Shown here: piece after piece, positions 1 to 11,900 of the stretch
How positions within the stretch are numbered: the stretch's first letter is position 1
How the letters are laid out: each line of letters opens with the position of its first letter
Assembly: GCA_030247885.1 (NCBI GenBank)
Contig: JAPDRO010000009.1
Coordinates: forward strand, 1-64,000
Length of the DNA: 64,000 nt
Reading direction: 5' to 3'
From: Taxawa tesnikishii (nom. ined.)
Lineage: Eukaryota > Ascomycota > Dothideomycetes > Dothideales
Made by a program: the position numbers and the translations under genes
The notes under the pieces: model-generated
Told to the model about the DNA's origin: nothing
What the model saw: only the letters and a program-made list of their open reading frames with translations
Databases searched by the model: none

Positions 1-80
1 CCTAACCCTAACCCTAACCCTAACCCTAACCCTAACCCTAACCCTAACCCTAACCCTAACCCTAACCCTAACCCTAACCC
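1..80. repeat. Telomere repeat array (CCCTAA)13
   Basis: Thirteen perfect head-to-tail copies of the hexamer CCTAAC/CCCTAA start at the first base. This is the C-rich strand of a TTAGGG telomere, as used by most filamentous ascomycetes, and it marks the window start as a true left chromosome end. The array is short, which may reflect where the assembly stops rather than the real telomere length. Confidence 0.99.
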
Positions 81-157
81 ACTCACTCACTCACTCACTC
101 ACTCACTCACTCACTCACTCTTATTCTTACTCATTCTTACTCTCACTCACTCACTCT
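81..157. repeat. ACTC tetranucleotide repeat beside the telomere
   Basis: Ten perfect ACTC units (81-120) abut the last telomere repeat with no spacer, followed by degenerate copies mixed with TTATTCTT up to about 157. The tract keeps the telomere's strand bias, having no G on the + strand. Confidence 0.95.
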
Positions 158-1296
158 CTTTTCAATGTTTTTTTCTCTTTCTACTTTATTTCTTTCTTTC
201 TATTTTATCTCTCTACTTCTTTTATTCTTCTTATATCTTATTACTCTACTACTTTATTACTTTACTACTCTATTACTCTACTATTCTATTACTCTACTAT
301 TTTATTACTCTATTATTTTATTACTTTACTACTTTACTACTTTATTATTTTATTACTTTATTACTATATTTTTATTACTTTCTTATTCTTTTTTAAATAT
401 TACTTTAACTCTACTAATTTATTATTCCATTCTTATATTACTATATCTCTATTACTTTACTCCTTATCTTTTACTATAAATCTCTTATTTTAACTTTTTT
501 TCTTTTATTTCTTTTCTTTCTTTTATTTTATCTCTTCTTATTTTCCTATTTTTTACTTTTATTCTATTTCTATATTATTATATCCCTATTACTTAAACTT
601 TCTTTCTTTATTCCTTCCTTATTATAACTCTTATTTTCTAACTTACTTATTTTATTCCTTCTCTTTTTATTACCTTTTCTTTTTATTATCTTCTCTTTTT
701 CTTTTATATTATCCTCCCTTACTTTACTTTCCTTTTTACTTTTTTTCTCTTATTCTTAACTAATCTCCTTTTTCTTTTTATATTCCACTATTTTACTTTA
801 ATTTCTTTTACTTTACTATTAAATCTATTAGTTTTTCTTTTTCTTTCTTTTATCTTTTTTTATCTTAAGAGATATATCTTTTCTCTTTAAAATATTATAC
901 TTGTTATAGAGAGAAATATTACCTTTTTTTTTTGAAAATCCTATATAGAGAAATATTGTTCCTTTCTTTAAAACTTAGCTTTTCTATGATTATCGTCTTC
1001 TTCATTTATATACTTACTTTTTACCCTTATTTATCTAAACCCTAACTCTTAGTTCTATATTATCCTATATAATCCCTAAGGTTTAAGAAGAACTTTATTA
1101 TACTTTAGGATTCTTTCTTAACTTCTTTATAACTTAGCTTAAGTCTATTTAACTAAGTTACTTTCCTTATCTATTAGACTTCTTCTTAACTACTCTAACT
1201 AACTTATTATTAGGCGTTTACTTTTTGTTAGGACTCTTTCTTGCTTGTCGGAGCTAGTAAGGACCTAACGTATTTACCTCTTAAGCTATTATCTAT
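158..1296. other. AT-rich, G-depleted subtelomeric tract, no gene
   Basis: From 168 to 830 the + strand has no G at all, and the only G in the first 830 bases is at 167. The sequence is built from T, A and C in words such as TTATTACT and TTTCTTT. The 104-codon reading frame at 165-479 is a low-complexity product of this composition and is not called. From about 870 G returns and the sequence becomes ordinary AT-rich DNA, with a telomere-like AAACCCTAACTC near 1,037. Confidence 0.85.
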
Positions 1297-1400
1297 TTTT
1301 TTCCTTCGCTACTTCTTCTGTTTTTTCCTTCACTACTTCTTCTGTTTTTTCCTTCACTACTTCTTCTGTTTTTTCCTTCACTACTTCTTCTGTTTTTTCT
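1297..1400. repeat. 24-bp minisatellite, about 4.3 copies
   Basis: Four head-to-tail 24-bp units plus a partial fifth. Each unit holds a T-run, CCTTCACT and ACTTCTTCTG. The first unit differs by CG for CA; the rest are nearly identical. The period is a multiple of three, and on the minus strand one frame is open through all units and reads EEVVKEKT per unit. It lies just beyond the helicase stop codon, so it could be a relic of a coding tail or simply a subtelomeric minisatellite. Confidence 0.9.
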
Positions 1401-1439
1401 TATAGGTCGTTGCTATTAGTTGTCTCTGACCTCGCTATC

Positions 1440-4400
1440 TTAGAACGACAATAAAGCCTTTGCCGCTACTCTGACTCCCTGTACCGCCATTCCGCCTCCA
1501 AATCTTGTCTCCTCTCCCAACCAGTCAAAGAAATCCTCCACCCCGGCGAATCTGCGCCGGAAGTGGTCCTCTAGCCATCTGGCTCCTCCGGCGCTCACGA
1601 ATATCCCGTAACAGAGCGGCAGGACCACGTCTCCGTGCTCACACGCTTCTTCCTTACTGGTCTTGCTGAGCTCAGCCCTTTGGCAGATGGACTGAGGGTT
1701 TAGGCACCAGAAGCAGCTCGTGTACGGACGCAACCACTTTCGTCCGCGTGTCTCGTGCCGCTGCCGTACTCGACTGCGCTCGTGAAACACCTCATGCCGC
1801 CGGGCACACTTGGAGAACTCGTGCTTCCATTCCTCGTCCATCGCACGGCAGAGCAAGCATGTCCCGCGCACGCTGGCCAGGTCCAGACGGTAGTTGACAA
1901 GTTCGGAGTGAGCCTGCAGCCGCTCTTGCTGGATGAGATCGAGTCCGGTGTGGGCGGTCTGCCGTCTTGTCGCGTCCGAGGCTGCGATTGGATCCTCGTG
2001 AGCCGCTTTGCAGACGTCGCAAGCCACGTCTTCCGGCATGCACCACCTTCGGTGCTGAGCGAGATCGAGGTGTTCGCTCAGCGAAGTTCGGAAACATTGC
2101 TCGCCTCGTAAGTACTTGTGCACGGCCTGCTTGTCCCGTCGCTTGCGAAGTGACACGTCGTCCCTGCAGCTGCCCGTCTGCTCCGAACCGACGTCGACGT
2201 CGTCTTCGAGCTGTGCCTGCCACGTCGCCGGCAGGAGAACCATCGAGTACGCCTCCATCCCGTCGCGGCCGGCCCGACCCGACTCCTGCGCGAAGGTGAC
2301 CAACGAGTCCGGCTCCCCTACGTTCATGACCAGACGTACATGAGCGTGGTCGAAGCCTTCGGCAAGAGCGGTCGTGGCAACGAGATACGGGCGGTCGGAG
2401 GTATGGATCCAGCGATCAACGATGAGCTTCTTCTGTTCCGGCGTTCCGCTCTTTGCGGTGTATGCAGCACAACCAAGCAGTTGGCACAGGCTGTCCGCGT
2501 CCTCACACGTTCGGACGTATAGGACGATCTTGTCACGGGAATGATCGAACAGGTCGGAGTCGCGCCACGCGTCTTGCGCTTCGACCGCACTCTGCTCCAG
2601 AAGGCTGCCTTTGCGAGGGTCTGCCCTGCGGACCATGTAGAATATGTTGGGTCGGTTGCTCGATGCTCTGATGGTTGTCGGACGGTAGAGGTAGTTGCGC
2701 TCCTCAAACTCCTCTTCATGGACGGAGGCAGTGTGGCTGTCAGGTAGACAAACTGCGTCCTGAGATTGCGGACCGCAGTAAGGTCGACGATGCTCGATCG
2801 GTAGTCAACGGCAGTCACCGTCAGGTGGCATTCGTCGATCACGATTCGATCGAGTTTCTGCTGGACGATCAGGCTTCGTGCGTATTTCGTGAAGTGTGTT
2901 GTGGCCGCAGCCTCAACGCTGACGATTATCAGCGATGCTTCTCGACTTTCTCCCGGCAACCATTCGAGGTGAGCGATGTTCAGTTCCCGTATCCGCCGAA
3001 GCAGGTCTGCCCGAAGGGATACGAGCGGCACGATGAGGATGGTGATCCCGGCATCAGGCAGCGTACACGGCAACATGAAGGACAGGCTCTTTCCGGCTCC
3101 GGTTGGCAAGATGGCCACCACCTGCTCCGTCCACGACATGATCGTGGTGAGGGTCTGTTCCTGCTCCCTCGATTTCCACATCATTCTCTGGTTGCCGTAG
3201 AGCTTTCTGAGCCCTTCCAGCAGAGCCTCTGCCGACCACGGTTTGCGGGGCCGATAGACACCCTTGGCAAGTCGTTCCTTCAGTCGACACTCTTCTCCGT
3301 CCCTCTTTCGCTTCTTGCCTTTTAGCATCGTCTCCACTCCCCAGAAGTCCTGCCACAACGTTGACGCGCGAAGTCCCATTCGGATCAGCCCGTCCCACAC
3401 GTTGCCGAAGGTCGCTCCCGTCTGATTGGCATACGCCCTGTTGACCGTGCGTGTCTTGTGGTTGCGCTGTCTCGTCATCGCTCGGATATCCTCCTCCATC
3501 TCCTCGGCGTCCTCGTCGTCTTCGTTGACTTCGAAGCAGCCTATGTTGCTCGCAAACTTGGTCTTGACGATGGCCACGCTCATCTGGCGCCAGTTGGAAA
3601 CGTGAAGCCGGGGTGTGCACGCCCGAGCACTGGCTTCCTCCAGACAACGACTCAACCGTCCTTCGCCCCACACCTTTCCGTCTTTCTCCCACAAGAACGA
3701 GGAGAGCAGTGCCTTTGGTGATTGCTGCCGCAGAAAGACCTGTCGTAGCGGCACGACATAGACGAGGTAATCCAGCAACAGGTCGCCCACCGGATTGGCG
3801 AGAAACCGGATGTTTTCCTTGTACCTGCCCGTCTGCTGCTGACCTTTGTGGTATTTGACATGTATCATGACACGATCGTGGCGGAGTGTGATGGATCGTC
3901 GTCGTTGCGTGTTCCGCCAGGTCATGGAGAAGAACTCGCTTTCGCGGATGGGCTGACCGCCACTGATGTGAACGAGGACACACAAGCGTTTCAAGAACTC
4001 CTGCACAGTTGCCTCGTAGCCGGCTAGCGCACTGTCCCTCCAAACGAAGCCGCTCGCTGATCGACGGTCTTGCTGAAGGAAAAGGCGGCACAGTTGCTCG
4101 GAACGCTCAACGGCGGCCAACAGAGCTTTGTCCGTCCCCCTCAGCAGGAGAGCGTTGTCACGATGCTGGATCAAGCTCCAGCCGACGGTATCGACGTTGC
4201 CGCTATCTCTAAGCGCCCAAGACTGCATGCGGCGTAGGTCCTTCTGACCCAGCAGCAAGTCGTCGTACAGTAGCCGTTCGCACTCACGGTATTCGGAGAG
4301 CAGTAGCGTGGGGATCTGGTCCATACGCAGCTCTGTATCTTCGTATGTCAGGACCTGTTCGCTTTCGTCCCAACAGGCCTCATGATCACCCACGCTGTCC

Positions 4401-5873
4401 TTCGAGATGCGAAACAGCAACAGGCGCCAGCGGAGTATCTCCCCATCGGCGTCTCGGCCGTCTGCTGCAGATAACTCTCACAGCATTCCTTGACGAGCGC
4501 GAGCGTTTCTCCCCACCCTGCCGCTCTTTGCGAGCACAGTCATAGAAGATCAGCAGCTGCGCGACCCATATCATCGCAGACAGACTGCTGTTGAAGTTGC
4601 CGGGTTCCATCCAGCCTTGCGTAGACGGCTTGATGCTTAGCATCGCGCAGAAGCTCACTATTGGCGAGCGGTACCGTCGGGCTCCGGTAGTGTGACGGAT
4701 AACGAGCATCCATAACTCAACCAGCCCATCTCTCAGTTGGCCCTTGATCCCTTCACCCGTGCCCGTCGCTCCCCGTTCTGCTAACCGACGGAGGTTATGC
4801 CACACCACCCTTTGCTTGTCCGTCGGTTCGATCACGTCCTCTGGCCGGATCGTCTCCTCCGAGTCAGCACTGAAGTGGTACTCGTCACAGATCGCCACTC
4901 GCTCCAGGTACGACAGGAACTGTGACGCCAGCTTGAAGTAGACCTTGAGCGTGCCGGGCTCCTTGTAAGGATCGAACGGCCGAACCTTCCCAATCGACTC
5001 GACCTGCGACGACTGGAACCGACTGAGAACGACGCGACATGGCCAAGTGAGCATACAGTCGGGTCCGTCGAAACACCAGCCGTGCGCCTCCCTGAGCACG
5101 TCCTCCATCGCATCGACGATCGTCCGCAGAGGACATCCTTCGTCTCGCGAGGGCACGGCGATCGCTGCTCGGATCTCGTCTTTCTTCAAGCCGCAGACAT
5201 GGTCGACGATGCCGGTCTCTCTGAGCCATGGTACCACGGTAGAACGATGCTCGTCGAATCCGCGGACACGGTTGGCCGCAGATGCGGCGTCGCGCTCTGC
5301 CTGAAGGATGTCTTCTTCTTGCGTCCGGAAGAAGTCACGCTGGTGACCGGCTCGCCTCCGACCGCAAATCTCCAGGTCCGCTACTTGGACCTCGAAGTAC
5401 CTCTGCCAGCTTCCGACCTTGAAGAAACGCTGACAGGCGCGGTCGCAAGACCACAGCTTGTTGTGGGTATGGACCTGCTTCAAACGAGCATCGCCGCCTC
5501 GCTTCTGTCCGTTGACCCAGCCGTGTTGCCGCTCACAATGATCTTGCATGCCACGCGGAGTGCGGCATATATAGGGACAAAGCCTGCCTTCGCCATCTTT
5601 CCCGCCACACTTCAAGCCGTCGAAGTACACCGGAAGTCCCGTTACGGGAGGCTCTGTTGCTGCTGGATAGATGACATCTGCCTCGACTTGCGCAAGTTCG
5701 GTAAAAGACCCGACTTTGGCAATAATGTCCCGCCGTTGTTGTAAGCTGAGACGCTTGTGATGCACACGAAGATGTTTGGCGAGCTGCGAAGGTACGACTG
5801 CATACTGACAATGGATGCAAACAAGGATGCGGTGCTGGGCGACTACTTGGAAGAGACGATGAAAATCATCCAT
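1440..5873 (-). CDS. Telomere-linked RecQ-type helicase with OrsD-like zinc-finger N-terminus
   Basis: A superfamily 2 DNA helicase of the telomere-linked class, genes typical of fungal chromosome ends. The N-terminal part (5873 to about 4,400) carries a CxxC..H..H motif near residue 20 and further Cys/His pairs, matching the OrsD/DUF3505 zinc-finger region common in these proteins. The helicase core follows: Walker A AILPTGAGKS, a DECH box, the YLTATLPPS motif III, then VATTALAEGFD and the arginine-finger motif QESGRAGRDG. A Cys-rich tail ends at 1440. The three blocks sit in three minus-strand frames. Continuity is restored only by shifts near 4,510, 4,440 (a GGGG run) and 2,720, each fitting one lost base. 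There are no splice sites there, and other genes in this window show the same kind of slip, so I infer sequence error more than decay. The gene is GC-rich with no sign of RIP although it adjoins a RIP island. It probably acts in the nucleus at chromosome ends; its exact role is unknown. Confidence 0.88.
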
Positions 5874-6213
5874 CTGAGTCTTGGCTTGCCTTCACGGCTG
5901 CCATACTTGCGAGGCCAGACATAGCTATATTACCTTTCTAAGGATTTAAAGGATCCATGTGATGCTCAGGATCAATTGTTTAGAGCGTACTGATCACGTC
6001 GCATAGACACAGGGCTGGTCTTTGTTTGGAGAGGCCGCCCTGCGAAAATGCGGGAGTGGCCTATGCACAAGGCGCCTCATCTTTTTCCTTTTAAGACCGC
6101 CGCCCTTGATGTTCCATGTATATGGCATATATATGAGTGGTGTTTGGCATGCAGAGAGAATAACCTTATGACAGTATAGTGTGTGGGTTTCGAGAAGGTT
6201 GGGGCTCGGGAAG
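5874..6213. promoter_or_regulatory. Upstream region of the helicase gene
   Basis: About 340 bases of mixed composition between the helicase start and the repeat cluster at 6,214. No reading frame is supportable. A TATATATGAGT-type stretch near 6,130 could be a core promoter of the minus-strand helicase, but nothing decides this. Confidence 0.4.
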
Positions 6214-6317
6214 GCAAACGAATCGTGGTCAACAGGTGCAAACGAATCGTGGTCGTTCCTCTAACCCTTAGGGTTATAGCCCACGCAAAAGCAAACGAAT
6301 CGTGGCCATTCGTTTGA
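6214..6317. repeat. Short direct and inverted repeats with a telomere-like palindrome
   Basis: The 15-mer GCAAACGAATCGTGG occurs at 6,214, 6,238 and 6,291. The third copy forms an inverted repeat with ATTCGTTT at 6,308 (8-bp arms, 7-base loop). Between the second and third copies lies CTAACCCTTAGGGTTA (6,261-6,276), two telomere-type half-sites facing each other. The cluster sits on the border between the GC-rich helicase block and the AT-rich RIP island. Confidence 0.85.
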
Positions 6318-7043
6318 CTTCTACGAGTAGACTTAATATACTTATTTAAGGCGTATTATTAAAAGCCGTCTTTTAACGCTTATAAATACTATAGTATTTA
6401 CATTTCGCTCTTCTTAATCTTTTTCCTTAATATTTAAAGTCGAAAGTCCCTTCTTAATTAAATTAGTAATTATAACTTCTTCTTCTAGTATTATTACGAT
6501 AATATATAGTATAAGTTATAATAGTTTTATAGTAGATACTTCGCGTATACTTATAAGTATAAAACGTTAAGATACTTTATAGTTATAAGGACTTTATCGC
6601 ACTTTATAAGTCTATTAAGTCGAGAGTATAATCGTAGGTAGTAATATAATTATAGCGCTAAGTATAAGCTCGTAATTAACTTATATAATAAATTAAGTAA
6701 GTAGAGAGAAATTACTTATAATAGTAGATAATTCTCCTAGTTTAAATATATTATTAACGTTAGTATATAACGTACTATAGCTTTCTATAACCTATTCTAT
6801 AGCTACGACCTCGACCTCGACGTAGATCTTAGTTTCGACTTTAGTTTCGAGTATTACTATAATATAGTTCTTAATAAGGGAAATTATTATTATTATATAA
6901 CGCAACTTATTAACTCTTACTACGCGTACGATACTACGACGTATATTTTTATACTTTATAGGCTTTATATATATTAGTAGCTATAAGGTATATAGCTAGC
7001 CTAAGTATAATAAATATAGTAATAAATAGTAGTATTAAATAAA

Positions 7044-7123
7044 GTATAGTTAAGAAGGTAAATAGATAATAAAGCCTACTAAGGTATAATTAAGAAAGTA
7101 AATACTTAATAAAGCCTATTAAG
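7044..7123. repeat. Two tandem 40-bp units inside the RIP island
   Basis: Units at 7,044-7,083 and 7,084-7,123 share the frame GTATA.TTAAGAA.GTAAATA and AATAAAGCCTA.TAAG, with differences that are mostly transitions. Probably a duplicated stretch inside a mutated transposon of unknown family. Confidence 0.75.
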
Positions 7124-7959
7124 ATATAAAGAACGAAGTAAGCTAGTACTACGTTTATAAGACTTATATAATATTAACTTATCTTAAAGTAGGGAAATTA
7201 TCTCTATTTAAGTATAAAGAAAATATAACTATTAAATAGAAGTTTAATACTTAAATAGTAGTAGTACTTTCGAGTTAAGTCTATAGTTACTTTAGGCCTT
7301 ATAGTATTACTAGTTAATATATAAGTAAGTATACTATAATCCTATATACTACTAAGATAAGCTTAAGTCCTTATAGAGCGTAACTTAATAGTTATAAACT
7401 CTTATATACTCTTATATAATATTTACTTTAGTTTATAGTTACTCTCGATTATAATTACGTCGCGCGTACTACTAGCTATATTTTACTTATTATCTTACTC
7501 TTTTAGTAGTTAATTAAAGTATCTTATATTATAAGTTAAGTATAGTAACTATTAAGCTTCGAGGGTTTATTTTTCTATAGTATAGTAAGTCGATAGTTTA
7601 AAACGAATTTCTCGATATTTTAAAAGTAAAGGAATTAACTCGCGCTAAAATTACTTAAGGTCTAATTATTACTACTATATAGTATATTATATTATAGCCT
7701 TATTCGCTACTTTATCCTTTACTTTTATAGCCTTCTTTTCCTTCTTTCTTACGTAATATTATACCTATTTTAGTTAATGTAGTTCTCTTATACTTTAAGG
7801 ACGTAACTCTTCGTACTATAGTAAATAAAAAGATTATATATAGATATAAAGTAGAGATAAGAAAGAGGATAAATTAAAAGGTATAAAAAGCCTTTTATAT
7901 AGTATTAAAAGCTTAAGAAGGTATATAAGGAAATAAGCTAATTATATTACTTACTAGTA

Positions 7960-8485
7960 TTTAGCCTTAATATTAGAGTCTAAACCTTAAAGTAAATAAG
8001 CTAATTATAATACTTTAAAGTATTTAGTCTTAGTAAAGAACTTTAAAATCTTCTTATCTTTCTCTTTCGATAAATAATTATAAACAACTACGTAAGACGT
8101 AAGGATTATAAAAAACAATATATAGTAGAGTTTTAGATTTAGTTAAGAAGAATAATTACAATATATAGACTTATTTTATAGAAGTAATATTTATAGAGAT
8201 ATTAAGTTAGAACTACTCTAACTAATAAAAAGACTCGAAACTATCTAGCCTTAATATAAACCTTAAATCTAAGTAGCTAATTATAATGCTTTAAAGTGTC
8301 TAGTCTTAGCGAAGAACTTTAAAATCTTTATTCCTTTTTCTTTCGACAAACAATTGTAAATAACTCCGTAAGACGTAGAAATTATAGAAAATAATATATA
8401 GTAAAGTTTTAGATTTAGTAAAGAAGAATAATTATAATATAGAAAGTTTTTCTATAGGACTAATATTCGTGGAGTTATAGATAAA
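7960..8485. repeat. Tandem pair of about 250 bp, less RIP-damaged
   Basis: Two related segments (about 7,960-8,215 and 8,244-8,485, offset about 276-284 bp) share stretches such as GCTAATTATAAT, GAACTTTAAAATCTT and GTAAGACGTA. Several CA and TG dinucleotides survive here (for example AAACAACTA and GACAAACAATTG), unlike the surrounding DNA. Confidence 0.75.
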
Positions 8486-8630
8486 AGTACTCTAAGTTAA
8501 AGATTTTAAAATTTAACTAAGTTCCTTTAACGTTTAACTTAATCTTAACTCTCGTCTACTTAGGATTTTCTACTAAACTTACGTTTATTTTTAAGCTACT
8601 AGAGTCCTCCTAAGTATTTATATAAGTAGT

Positions 8631-8905
8631 CTTAGCTTTTATAAAGACAAGTAATAAAGTAAGTTTAAAAGGTTACTTTAGCTTTATAACTAGTCTTCTA
8701 GTTAATTATACTTTAACTAAAGGTACTAATAGGACTATTCTTTTACTTCTTATTAGATCTATATTTAGCTTTAAATTATTAGACTTTAAGTTATTATATT
8801 CTTAAATATTAAAAGAGTTAACTAAGGCTTTTATAAGAATAAGTATTAAGGTAAGTTTAAAAGGTAACTTTAACTTAGTAACTAGTCCTTTAGCTAGCTA
8901 TTTAT
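8631..8905. repeat. Diverged direct repeat, offset about 193 bp
   Basis: Segments starting at about 8,631 and 8,824 share GCTTTTATAA, GTAAGTTTAAAAGGT and TAACTAGTC.T in the same order. They look like tandem copies inside an unclassified RIP-mutated element. Confidence 0.6.
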
Positions 8906-11900
8906 TCGCTAAAGAGTACCTTAATAGTATAACGTAGTCTATAGGGATATAAGTTACGCGAAGTAGTAAGTTATTATAACGTAAACTTCTAATCTTTTAC
9001 TATTACTACTAACTATTATAAGTACTTTTATACTTAGTAAATAAACTTATATAAAAGAGGATATTTAGAAGGCTATTTTTACTATTAAAAACAACGAATA
9101 CTTATTAGTTTATAAGGCTACCCTCGTATTTAAGGTCCTAAATATAACGCTATAATAGCGTATATTTAAATAAACTTTACGCGCTATAGCGTATTAAGAT
9201 AAGTAGCTCCTTTCTATACCGAAAGAAAAGACGTTAGTATAATAAATTATACGTCTTACGCGTACTAAATTCTCCGCTTTACTTACGTTAGCTCTATAAA
9301 TAGCTAAGGAAATATAACGCGGACGCGTCTAACTTTCTAAGGCTTTTACTTTAACTCTTTAACTAATTAGTAAGTATTAACTTAATTACTTTAAGGCTCG
9401 TTATCTTAAGATTATAGGCATTTAGACGCGTTAAATTATAAGCGTATAGTTTAAAGTAACGAGTTATAAGAATATAAAGAAGTAGTTTAACGTAATAATA
9501 AAGATATAAATATAAAACTAATATATACTAAAGTACGTTTATAATATAAACGAGTTCGACTTCGTAGTTAAAGTAAGTTAGTTATTAAGAGTATTAGTTA
9601 ATATACGTAAGGATAATAGTTAAAAGTAAATTATTAGTAAGTAAAAATAAATAACTATAATCGAGTACGTAAGCGCTACTAGTTTAACTATTTTACTCTT
9701 ATTAATTTATAAGGCGAAATATACGAATATTATATAAATACTTATATATATACTTTTAAACTAAAAGTTCTCGACTAGTAATAGTAGCTAGACGTTTAAT
9801 AGCTATAATTACAAGTAGCTAACTATTATATTTAAGCCTTTAATATAGCTAAAAGACCCTATAACTTAGAGATTACTAATTATAGATAGTTATAGTAGCT
9901 ATATTACTAGTAAGGTAATTACCTTCTATATATAAAATAAGATTAACTTAATAATCTTATTACTTTATTATTCGCGTATCTTTTAACTAACGTAAACCGC
10001 GGGGAAGTTAGTTAAGTAAAGTAATTAGTTACTTAATCTTTACCCCTTTAACTCCATTAATTATCTACGTACCGTAACGATAATATAATTAAAATCTAAG
10101 TTACTATATACGTTTTTAAGTACTTTATTACTATCGTCTTCGAGTACTTCTTTAACTAGATACTTACGTAGTTATCTACGTAGCTTTTTAGTAAATAACT
10201 CCGCTTTAGTTACCTTTATTATCTCGAGTACTTCTTACGTATTAAATACGAACCTTTCCTTTAAGGTAACTTACTTTCCCTTAGTTTAAGTCTTTCGTAT
10301 ATTTAGAAGCTTCTTCTATTCTTTTACTTACTTACGTAAAGTAACGAGCTTACTATACGTTACTTTAAAAGCGTAAGTTATTTACTTTATATACTACTTT
10401 ACTAGGGATAGAGCCTCCTAAATTACCTTAATTATAAAAGTAAAAAGCGCGTTTACTTTACGTAACTTAGTACTATTTAGCGGAAAGTTATTAAGTAGTA
10501 ACAAGTTTAGATCTAGTTATTATAGTAATATATATAGTTCTAAGTTTACTATAATTAACTTTATAAGTAACTTATTAAGTACTATTATAAGGCTTAGAGG
10601 CTAGAGGCTAGTACCTCTCTATTTACTAAGGATATTATAAGTAGTAAGTACCTTAGCTTTTACGCGAATATATATCTCCGTCTACTTTACGCGTAATATA
10701 TAGTTAGAGTCGAGTCGTAAAGTAGTATTAGTCTCTAAAGTTAGCGCGTACTTTAGTAATATAAATATACTAATATTAAGTAGCTATAATATATATAAAT
10801 AGTAAGGCGATAAGATAAGTAAGTCGATTATATTTCCTATATAAAAAGCGATTACTTTCGCTATTATATAGCTACTATAGCCGTCTATAATTAGTATCCT
10901 TCGTATCGTAGGGTCCTTTAGTTACGTTAATAGCTCGAAAACTATAGTTAACTACTATAAACTATAACTATTAAACGTCTAGCTACTACTACTAGTTAAG
11001 AACCTCTAGTTCGAAAGCGTATATATAAGTACCTAGGTAGTATTAGTATATTTAGCCTTAAAGATAATTAAGGGTAATATAACTTCCCTAATAGCGCTTA
11101 TATACTCGATTACTATTACTTACTCTTAATAGCTTATAATTACCTTTTAGTTAAATATCTTATATATATTAACTAACGCTCTTAATATTTAGCTTACTTT
11201 AATAGTAAAGCTAGACTTATCTATATTATATATACGCTCTAGAGAATAGTTATATTCTATAAATAGCTTAATTACTATATTAAACTACTTCTTTATAGCG
11301 TCGTAACTTATTATACTAAAGTACGCGCTATTAATCTAATAAGTCTAAATACTTATAATCTCTAGATAGTAAGTCTTAAAGTAGTTAAGTTACTTCTTAC
11401 TAATTAGTTAAGGAAATAATCGTAAAGTCCTTAATAGTTATACGCGTTTATATTAAACTTCCTTAGTTATTTATATTACTAACGTAAGTAAAGCTAAAAA
11501 GCTAGTATACGTAAGACGTATAATTTATCGGACTAGTATCTTCTCTTTCGCGTTTAAGAGAATCTATTTTATTTTATACGCTATAGCGCGTAAAGTATAT
11601 TTAACTATATAACTTTATAGCGTTACGTTTAAAACGTTAAATATAAGCGTAGCCTTATAAATCGACGGGTATTTTTTCTTCTTTACTATAAATATTACCT
11701 TTTAGATATTAACTTTAAAATAAGCTACTTTTATAAGTATAAAAGTACTTATAGTAAGTAGTAATAATAATAGAAGATTAAAGGGTTACGTTTAGGTAAC
11801 TAACTACTTTACTTAACTAGCTTCCTCGTAGTTTATATTACTTAATATTAGCGTATTTATATTACTTAAGCGTACGCTAGCTTCGGAGACTAACGCTACT

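Noticed and set aside
165-479. 104-codon open frame near the telomere
   Set aside because: It lies in G-free low-complexity DNA; absence of G removes TAG and TGA stops, so an open frame is expected by chance.
1297-1400. Possible CRISPR-like array
   Set aside because: The units are directly adjacent with no spacers and the organism is a fungus; it is a minisatellite.
1700-5744. Many + strand and alternate-frame reading frames over the helicase
   Set aside because: They are shadows of a GC-rich gene; only the minus-strand frames carry the zinc and helicase motifs.
4386-5873. Orsellinic-acid cluster gene orsD
   Set aside because: The OrsD-like region is the normal N-terminus of telomere-linked helicases and no polyketide synthase or partner gene is nearby.
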